Below are positions 13,408-15,088 of a DNA stretch of 15,088 bases, in pieces. The stretch lies in contig JAFSRL010000125.1 of assembly GCA_017446125.1 (NCBI GenBank), forward strand, positions 1 to 15,088, written 5' to 3'. Each line of letters opens with the position of its first letter. Positions within the stretch are counted from its first letter, which is position 1. Made by a program: the position numbers and the translations under genes. Origin of the DNA: Lachnospiraceae bacterium (lineage in GTDB: Bacteria; Bacillota; Clostridia; Lachnospirales; Lachnospiraceae). The notes under the pieces are model-generated. The model made no database searches. It was not told where the DNA came from and saw nothing but the letters and a program-made list of their open reading frames with translations.

Positions 13408-15088
13408 ATGGCGAAAGGAACGATTAAAAAAGTTGCCGGTCCTCTTGTTGTTGCGAGAGGCATGGGCGATGCAAACATGTCAGACGTCTGCCGTGTTTCG
13501 GACCAGCGCCTGATCGGCGAAGTCCTGGAGATCCACGGTGACGAGGCATCCATCCAGGTTTACGAGGAAACGGCGGGACTTGCTCCCGGCCAGCCTGTTG
13601 AGAGTACGGGCGTGCCGATGAGTGTGGAATTAGGACCGGGTCTCATCGGCAGTATCTACGACGGTATCCAGAGACCTCTGGATGACATCATGAAGGTCAC
13701 GGGCGGCAATCTCTTGTCGCGCGGTGTTGAAGTTCCGGCGTTAAAAAGAGACAAGACCTGGCACTTCAACCCGACGGCGGCGGTCGGTGACGAGGTCGCG
13801 GAGGGCGACGTTTTGGGCACCGTGCAGGAGACGGAGGTTGTGGTCCAGAAAATCATGGTTCCCGTCGGTATGAAGGGCACCATCGAGTCCATTACGGAAG
13901 GTGATTATCTTGTGACCGATACGGTTGCGAAGATCAAGACGGATCACGGCACGGAGGAAATCCAGTTGATGCACCGCTGGCCCGTCCGTAAGGAGCGCCC
14001 GTATAAAGAGAAGCTCCCGCCGGATGTGCCGCTGATTACGGGACAGCGTGTCGTCGACACCCTCTTCCCGATTGCGAAGGGCGGTGTGGCTGCGGTTCCG
14101 GGACCGTTCGGGTCCGGCAAAACCGTCGTGCAGCACCAGCTGGCCAAGTGGGCGGAAGCGGACATCGTTGTCTACATCGGCTGCGGTGAGCGCGGAAACG
14201 AGATGACGGACGTCTTAAACGAGTTCCCGGAATTGAAGGACCCGAAGACCGGAAAGTCTTTGATGGAGCGTACCGTTTTGATTGCGAACACCTCCGACAT
14301 GCCGGTTGCGGCGCGTGAAGCTTCGATTTACACCGGTATCACGATTGCGGAGTACTTCCGTGACATGGGCTACTCCGTGGCGTTGATGGCGGACTCCACC
14401 TCCCGTTGGGCGGAGGCGCTGCGCGAAATGTCAGGACGTCTTGAGGAAATGCCCGGTGAAGAAGGTTACCCGGCGTACTTAGGCTCTCGTCTTGCACAGT
14501 TCTATGAAAGAGCGGGTCGCGTCATCACCTTGGGAAGCGACGACAGGGAAGGTTCCCTTTCCGTTATCGGCGCGGTTTCCCCTGCGGGCGGTGATATTTC
14601 GGAACCGGTCACGCAGGCGACGCTTCGTATCGTCAAGGTGTTCTGGAGACTGGATGCCGATTTGGCGCACGCCAGACACTTCCCGGCGATCAACTGGCTG
14701 GAAAGTTATTCTCTGTATGACAAGATGGGCGCGTGGTTTGACAAAAACGGCGGTGAGACCTGGATGGAGGCCAAGGGTCGCCTGATGGCGCTCTTACAGG
14801 AAGAGAGCTCCTTACAGGAAATGGTCCGCTTGGTCGGTGAGGATGCCCTCTCGGCACCCGACCGCTTAAAGATGGAAGCGGCCAGATCCGTCCGTGAAGA
14901 CTTGCTGCAGCAGAACGCGTTCATGGATGAGGATACCTATACCTCACTGCATAAGCAGTACATGCTGATGCGTCTCATCCTTCAGTTCTATGACATCTGC
15001 GGCGAGGCGCTGCAGAAGGGTGCTGACATTAACAAGCTTGTGGGCATGGAGGTCAGAGAACCGATCGGTCGTTTCAAGTACACCGATG
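13408..15088 (+). CDS. ntpA: V-type ATPase catalytic subunit A (NtpA), partial at the window end
   Basis: The nucleotide-hydrolysing subunit of the V1 head. The frame runs from ATG 13408 to the last base with no stop; about 560 codons are visible of the roughly 590 expected. The N-terminal beta-barrel starts at about residue 3 (TIKKVAGPLVVARG). The A-subunit-specific extra domain follows at about 110-185 (WHFNPTAAVGDEVAEGDVLG). The P-loop GPFGSGKT spans 232-239 with Lys238. The catalytic Glu261 sits in GCGERGNEM, and the Walker B region is VALMADSTSRWAEALRE. Lys238 and Glu261 fall at the same numbers as in E. hirae NtpA. AAGGAG at 13395-13400 is 7 bases before the ATG, just after the repaired ntpG stop. 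ntpB and ntpD should follow beyond the window. Confidence 0.97.
   Translation, partial: MAKGTIKKVAGPLVVARGMGDANMSDVCRVSDQRLIGEVLEIHGDEASIQVYEETAGLAPGQPVESTGVPMSVELGPGLIGSIYDGIQRPLDDIMKVTGGNLLSRGVEVPALKRDKTWHFNPTAAVGDEVAEGDVLGTVQETEVVVQKIMVPVGMKGTIESITEGDYLVTDTVAKIKTDHGTEEIQLMHRWPVRKERPYKEKLPPDVPLITGQRVVDTLFPIAKGGVAAVPGPFGSGKTVVQHQLAKWAEADIVVYIGCGERGNEMTDVLNEFPELKDPKTGKSLMERTVLIANTSDMPVAAREASIYTGITIAEYFRDMGYSVALMADSTSRWAEALREMSGRLEEMPGEEGYPAYLGSRLAQFYERAGRVITLGSDDREGSLSVIGAVSPAGGDISEPVTQATLRIVKVFWRLDADLAHARHFPAINWLESYSLYDKMGAWFDKNGGETWMEAKGRLMALLQEESSLQEMVRLVGEDALSAPDRLKMEAARSVREDLLQQNAFMDEDTYTSLHKQYMLMRLILQFYDICGEALQKGADINKLVGMEVREPIGRFKYTD

Overview
The window comes from the chromosome of a low-to-mid GC Gram-positive anaerobe of the Bacillota, most likely class Clostridia and plausibly Lachnospiraceae. 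The inference rests on strong AGGAGG-type ribosome-binding sites, lipoprotein-anchored sugar-binding proteins, LytS/YesM plus YesN-type two-component genes next to a ChvE-MmsA-MmsB sugar transporter, and a V-type ATPase operon in the Enterococcus hirae ntp order. No genus can be fixed from the sequence alone. All genes are on the + strand; the window cuts into a gene at both ends. I see no tRNA, rRNA, CRISPR array, insertion sequence or prophage.

Region 1 (1-4021) is a sugar-sensing block. It holds the 3' end of a periplasmic-binding-protein-like gene, a membrane sensor histidine kinase, an AraC-type response regulator and a XylF-like lipoprotein. Every junction overlaps by a few bases, so these genes are almost certainly co-transcribed and translationally coupled. 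The layout resembles the XylFII-LytS-YesN xylose-sensing system described in Clostridium beijerinckii.

Region 2 (4022-8203) is the transporter that block probably controls. A regulated-looking promoter with a dyad around its -35 box precedes chvE (lipoprotein receptor), mmsA (double ATPase) and mmsB (permease). A GC-rich hairpin between chvE and mmsA probably keeps receptor output above that of the membrane parts.

Region 3 (8204-8541) has no gene. It carries two inverted repeats, one of about 30 bp per arm, which may end the sugar operon, and then a good sigma-A-like promoter for the next operon.

Region 4 (8542-15088) is a V-type ATPase operon, ntpF-ntpI-ntpK-ntpE-ntpC-ntpG-ntpA, running off the right edge. 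The NtpK rotor subunit keeps the full set of residues that bind Na+ in E. hirae, so a sodium-translocating enzyme is predicted. The ntpG gene has a one-base deletion as it stands; restoring one base gives a normal C-terminus and a stop just upstream of the ntpA ribosome-binding site. The catalytic subunit gene ntpA starts at 13408 and stays open to the window end.
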